From NCBI GenBank assembly GCA_023807065.1, contig JAJJLU010004646.1:1-10787 (forward strand): a stretch of 10,787 nt of DNA, in the 5' to 3' direction. The DNA comes from Isotricha intestinalis. Its lineage: Eukaryota; Ciliophora; Litostomatea; Vestibuliferida; Isotrichidae. Position 1 is the stretch's first letter, and every line of letters begins with the position of its first letter. Shown here in pieces: positions 6,900 through 10,787 of this stretch. Made by a program: the position numbers and the translations under genes. The notes below the pieces were generated by a model, which saw only the letters and a list, made by a program, of their open reading frames with translations, had not been told where the DNA came from and searched no databases.

Positions 6900-9515
6900 A
6901 TGAGTTGTAATGTCATTGGGAAAGTAAAAGACAAAAAAATTCTCTTTGAAGAAATAATTAATAAAAATCATGGTCATTCAAAAATAAACAATATCAAAAT
7001 TATATATCACAAACCATAGAATATTATGACAAAAATATGATATCAATATCTATAGAAGCAATAGAAAAAAATAAAACAATTAAAATAAAAAATTCAAAAA
7101 AATCCAGATGATGAAAAATTAAATATAGAATTAATTTCAATTATGATAAAAGCAAATGAAATTATTTTCAAATATAAACCAAGAGAAATTCAAATAATAG
7201 CTGTATTATTTTTTTTATTTAAACAAAAAAATTAAGGATTAATAGAAGAAATATATACAGGAGAAGGAAAAACAATTATTATATCATTTCTTGCAATAAT
7301 AAAAGCATTTCAAGGAAAAAAAATTGAAATATTAACAAGTTCTTTAGTCCTTGCAGAAAGAGATGCAAATGAAATGAGAAATTTTTATAATTTATTTGGA
7401 TTAACTGTAGATTATTGTAAACAAGATAATAGAGAAAGTTATCAAGATTATTTTGAAAATAAAAAAAAAGAAAAAGAATGTTTTGATTGTTATAAGGCAG
7501 ATATTGTTTATGGTGATTCTTTAAGTTTTGAAGGAGATATTTTAAGAACAAATTTTATGGGAATTAATGGAAGAGGAAAACAAAGAAATTTTGATTGTAT
7601 TATAATATTTGTATTGATAATATTAAAAATATTACTGAATTACTTGATAATTTTCATGGATATAAATTTTTAGAATACATTTATTTATTTATTTATAATG
7701 AATTAAAAAAATTAGATAATGAAATAAGAAAAAAATTTAAAAATGAAGAAGAAAAATATAAAATTAGTATTTTAACAACAAAAAAAGCAATTATAGATAA
7801 AGAAAAAAATATATTTACCAAAACATTTACAAACATTTATAAATAATCATATTGAAATATGGTGTGAATCAGTATATGATGCAATATATGTATATAAAGA
7901 AAATAAAGAATATATTATTTCAATGGATGAAGTTTATGGATTTAAAACAATTAAACCATTTGTTTTTTCAAATACAGGAATAATACAAGAAAATTCAGTT
8001 TGGACTGGATTACATCAATTTCTTCAAATTAAAGAAGGATTAAAATTTACTGAAGAAAATTTAAATAGTTGTTATATGTCAAATTTAAGTTTTTTTAAAA
8101 AATATATTTCATCAAATGAAAATAATATTTATGGATGTTCAAAAAAAACTCAACAAGCTTTAAAAATATTATATCAATTAGATTTATTATTTATTCCAAC
8201 ATAAAAGAATGTAAATTAAAAATTGATAATCCAATAATTGAAAAAGATATTGATAAATATACTGAAATAATAATAAATAAAATAAGAAAATATTCAATTG
8301 ATAAAGGAAGATCAGTTTTAGTAATTTTTAAATATATATAAAAGAAGTAAATGAAATGTATAATTTATTAATAAAAAAAATATACCTAAACAAAATATAA
8401 TAAAATATTGTAGAGATGATATAAAAGATGAAAGTATTTTTTTACAAAAAGAAATTGATCCTTGGACTAATAATTTTATCAACTAATTTATCAGAAAGAG
8501 GAACAGATATTAAAATAAGTAAAGAATTAGAAAAAAGAAATGAACTTCATGTTATATTAATTTTTCTTCCTAATAGTGAAAGAATTGAAAGACAAGCTTT
8601 CGGGAGAGCAGGAAGAAAAGGAGAAAATGGAAGTGTACAATTAATTATTTTATCTACTCAAAGTTATGAAGAATTAATTAATGAAAGAAATAAAAATGAA
8701 GAAAATGAATTTGAATTCTTAATTAAAGTTTATAGAAAAAAAATTGATTTATTTCAAGAATTATTTGAAAATTTTCTGATTTTTTATGTGAAATTAGAAA
8801 TAAAAAAAAAATTGATAAATGTATATTATTAGATATAAAAGAAAGATGGGGTTTATTTTTAGTTAAAAATGATTTAGCAAAAATTGAAAAAGAATATAAA
8901 GGTGAAAGTAGTTTAAGAAAAATGAAAAAATGTTTGAAGTTACAAAAAAATATTTTAATGAATTTATGATATATTTAAGAAATAATGTTAATTCAAATTA
9001 TGAATTTCTTAATCCTTTATTATTATGTAAAACTTTTCAAAAAAAAGATGTGATGATGCAATTACAAAAAATCCTATTTTAACATTAGGTGCTTATTGTT
9101 TTAGAACTTATTATTGTATTGATAAAAAAGTTGATAATATAAATTATTAGTTCTTAATGATTTTTAAATCTGTGGAAAAAAATTGTAATAATATATATAA
9201 ACAAATTAAAATATATGAAAAATTAAAGAAAGAATTAAATATTGATGAAAATTCTAATTTATATAAACAAACAATAGAAAAAAGAAATTTTATGAATGAG
9301 CTTATAGAATTGGTTAAACAAAATATAAAAGTTTGTGAAAATTCTATAGGAAAAAAAAATGATTTAATTCCAAAAATTATAAGTTTAAAAGAAATAAAAG
9401 ATAAAAAAATTATAATGATGATATTTTAGATTATTTTAGAGATTATGGAATGTGTCTATTTTCTTTAAGTATTAAAGAAAATAATGAAAAAGATGATAAT
9501 AGCTTTATTTATTAA
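6900..9515 (+). CDS. SecA-like DEAD-type helicase/ATPase, frameshifted and lacking two core motifs
   Basis: Two RecA-like lobes of the SecA type (SecA_DEAD-like, then helicase C-like), about 870 residues after joining frames. ATG at 6900. Order: KPREIQIIAVLFF (about 7179-7217); P-loop TGEGKT (7257-7274); LTSSLVLAERDANEM; the SecA-type ADIVYGDSLSFEGDILRTNF (about 7498-7557); RNFDCIII, where DEVDS should follow but does not (7606/7607); QENSVWTGLHQFLQIKEGL (about 7987-8042); IYGCSKKTQQ, where a GLTGT-type motif is missing (8135/8136); LIILSTNLSERGTDI (8467-8511, Glu replacing the usual Gly before RGTD); ERIERQAFGRAGRKGENGS (8578-8634); then a long helical tail ending SFIY-TAA at 9513-9515. Shifts include missing bases near 6985, 8203, 8775, 8926 and 9057, and a TAA at 7233. 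Bacterial SecA drives preprotein export; the role of such protist proteins is unknown to me. There is no targeting peptide, so it is probably cytosolic. If the lost motifs are real, ATP hydrolysis should be abolished. Confidence 0.85.
7821..7840. repeat. 10-bp tandem duplication that shifts frame in the SecA-like gene
   Basis: AAACATTTAC (7821-7830) is followed by AAACATTTAT (7831-7840), one mismatch. The upstream frame reads through it into a TAA at 7844. Removing one unit joins the upstream frame (KNIFTKTF) to NNHIEIWCESVYDAIYVYK and the following block without a stop. This is one of the few insertions, rather than deletions, in the window. Confidence 0.7.
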
Positions 9516-9568
9516 AATTTATTTGATTTAAAATTTATTAATAATAAAAAAAAATTTTTATAATTAAA
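9516..9568. terminator. Short spacer between convergent genes
   Basis: Fifty-three bases, nearly all A and T, separate the TAA of the SecA-like gene from the TAA of the leftward TPR gene. Both transcripts must end here or overlap. An A9 run followed by T5 (9547-9560) is present. No specific polyadenylation motif can be proved. Confidence 0.35.
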
Positions 9569-10371
9569 TTAATTCTTACCCATAATTTTCTTATATAAAT
9601 TATCCTCATTATTTTGATATTCCTTAATTTTATTATTAATATCTTTATCCAAATTAACAAATAAAACAGAGTCTTTCTGATTATTATTTTCCTTAAAAAT
9701 ATCAAGAGCTTTTTTAATTGTATTTTTACTATCATCAAATTTTTCTAAATTAAAATAACAAAAAGCAATTCTATATAAAGTTTTCAAATTATTTTTATCA
9801 ATTCTCAAAGCTTCATTTAAATAACCTAATGCTTCGTCGAATTTTTTTTGAGTAATAAAACAAAAAGATGCATTTAAATTTAAACTTTGTCTTATTTTAT
9901 CAGTTTCTTCTTCTTCTTTTAAATCATCACTAAAACAATAAAAAAGTTGTAATAAACCTTTTTCATATGAATTAATTGCTTCTTTATAATTTTGTTTTTT
10001 TAAAAAATCATCTCCTTCATTTTTAAAAATTTTACTTGCTTCTGTTTTATTTTTTACTGGTTATCCATTAATTGTCTTTCTTTTCTTAAATCATTATTAC
10101 ATCCCATTTTTAATAATTCTTTTTTATGTTCTGATTCTTCGAATTCTTTTTTTTTTTTTCTATTTCTTCATTTTTTTCTATCATTTTTGTTATTTGTCAA
10201 ATTTTTGATAGTTTGTATTTCCTATTTGTCTTTTTGAATCATTTAATTCTGAGATTAATAAATTTTTTGTGTCTATTTTTTCAGAATTGTTTTCTTCATT
10301 TGATATGTCTTTTTCATAGTTATTTTTAATATTCTTTGAGCAAAGTCATATGCTTTTGGTTCTAAGAACAT
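9569..10371 (-). CDS. TPR protein resembling Hsp70/Hsp90 co-chaperones, four one-base frameshifts
   Basis: Start ATG at 10371-10369 after an A-rich leader (MFLEPKAYDFAQRI); stop TAA at 9571-9569. Adding back four missing bases gives 807 nt, a whole number of codons (268 residues). The missing bases lie at T5 10323-10327, TTT 10193-10195, T13 10147-10159 and GG 10059-10060 (+ strand). The N-terminal half is charged and coiled (ISNEENNSEKIDTKN, MIEKNEEIEKKKK). The C-terminal half has three TPR units: FKNEGDDFLKKQNYKEAI; LNLNASFCFITQKKFDEAL; LKTLYRIAFCYFNLEKFDD, plus a capping helix. Residues matching the carboxylate clamp that holds EEVD tails are present in units 1-3 (Lys; Asn; Lys and Arg), but the usual unit-1 Asn (K-x-x-G-N) is Asp. 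All Gln codons in the TPR region are CAA or CAG. Binding to Hsp70/90 is inferred from family only. Confidence 0.85.
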
Positions 10372-10537
10372 TTTTATTTTTTTGGTTTTGTTTAATTTTT
10401 TACTATTATAATAAATTTTAAATTAAATATTTATTAAAATAATTATTTTATAAAAACCTTTTTTATATGAATTTTTTTATTCAATAAAATTAATATTAAT
10501 TTTATTTTATATAATTATGTTTAATTATAGAATAATT
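10372..10537. promoter_or_regulatory. Divergent intergenic region, probable shared promoter
   Basis: The 166 bases between the leftward TPR start and the rightward ATG at 10538 contain almost no G or C and no coding sequence. Both genes start away from each other here, so their promoters must lie in or overlap this interval. A-rich leaders precede the TPR start. No TATA element can be singled out because the whole stretch is A/T. Confidence 0.45.
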
Positions 10538-10787
10538 ATGAAAGAGATAACGAATAATCAAACTATTTTTCAAAAAATATTTTTATTTTCAAAATAGAGA
10601 ACAATTTAAAAGCTCTTAATATTATTATAAAACAAGCAAAAAGTAATAAAGAAATGACAGAATTTATTAATATTTTAGTTCATTCTGAAGGAAAATTGGA
10701 TTCAGAAAAAGTAAAAATAGGAAATAATAAAAAAATAATCCTTTATGAAAATATGAAATTAAATATTATAGAAAACAAAAAATGTCC
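10538..10787 (+). CDS. N-terminal part of an unknown protein, cut by the window end
   Basis: ATG at 10538 opens MKEITNNQTIFQKIF. One missing base in or near the A6 run at 10572-10577 moves the reading to the frame FKIENNLKALNIIIKQAKSN, then MTEFINILVHSEGKLDSEK and IILYENMKLNIIENKK, which is open to the window end. The sequence is helical and charged without a recognised domain. The shift direction and cause match those in the TPR and sorting nexin genes. In style it resembles the 6041-6489 product, but I could not align them convincingly. Confidence 0.55.

Noticed and set aside
7279..7551. Minus-strand open frames opposite the SecA-like gene, and another at 9538-9738 opposite or shifted from the TPR gene
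   Set aside because: They are shadows: the other frame or strand carries clear SecA or TPR motifs.
470..9515. UAA/UAG read as glutamine (Tetrahymena or Paramecium type code)
   Set aside because: Several long frames open up with this code, and in-frame TAA occurs at plausible sites. But the clean genes use only CAA/CAG for Gln and stop at TAA, and most such sites vanish once single-base losses are corrected.
6900..9515. Bacterial secA from a contaminant or symbiont
   Set aside because: The motifs are of the divergent type (GDSLSFEGDILRTNF, AFGRAGRKGE), the AT bias matches the neighbouring eukaryotic genes, and there is no ribosome binding site.
1..10787. CRISPR arrays, insertion sequences, terminal inverted repeats or telomeric repeats
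   Set aside because: No regularly spaced repeats, transposase motifs or telomere-like arrays were found on reading both strands. The only clear repeats are the 45-bp and 10-bp tandem pairs.

Overview
This window looks like about 10.8 kb of nuclear DNA from a very AT-rich single-celled eukaryote, most likely a ciliate or similar protist. Reasons: the recognisable products are eukaryotic (a P-glycoprotein-type ABC transporter, a PX-BAR sorting nexin, a TPR co-chaperone-like protein); start codons sit in A-rich leaders (AAAATG type) with no Shine-Dalgarno sites; and the SecA-like helicase has the divergent form I associate with protist copies rather than bacterial SecA. No introns were identified. 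In the cleanest genes glutamine is CAA/CAG and TAA terminates, so a UAR=Gln ciliate code is not supported. The species cannot be named from the sequence.

Layout, left to right. 1-71 (-): N-terminus of a gene leaving the window. 72-469: no secure gene. 470-1921 (-): a frameshifted, unrecognised protein with a GC-richer patch at its 3' end. 1918-3729 (-): a decayed half-size ABC exporter. 3906-4315 (-): a Lys/Glu-rich coiled-coil fragment. 4314-5359 (+): a sorting nexin lacking the first half of its PX domain. 5476-5841 (+): an unknown Ser/Lys-rich protein with a hydrophobic tail. 6041-6489 (+): an unknown small protein. 6900-9515 (+): a SecA-like helicase of about 870 residues. 9569-10371 (-): a TPR protein, convergent with the helicase. 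10538-10787 (+): the N-terminus of an unknown gene, divergent from the TPR gene.

The dominant feature is that nearly every gene is broken by frameshifts, on both strands. In the sorting nexin, the TPR gene and the last gene, every shift I traced equals loss of one base, almost always inside a run of identical bases. This fits homopolymer under-calling in an unpolished long-read assembly better than independent decay. The ABC gene also shows true decay (missing blocks, an in-frame tandem duplication, lost Walker B). The SecA-like gene lacks the stretches where its Walker B and TGT-type motifs should be.

The genes do not form an operon or an obvious pathway. They are separate protist genes (transport, endosomal sorting, chaperone or helicase functions) packed with short AT-rich spacers. 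I see no CRISPR, tRNA, rRNA, insertion sequence or telomeric repeat.
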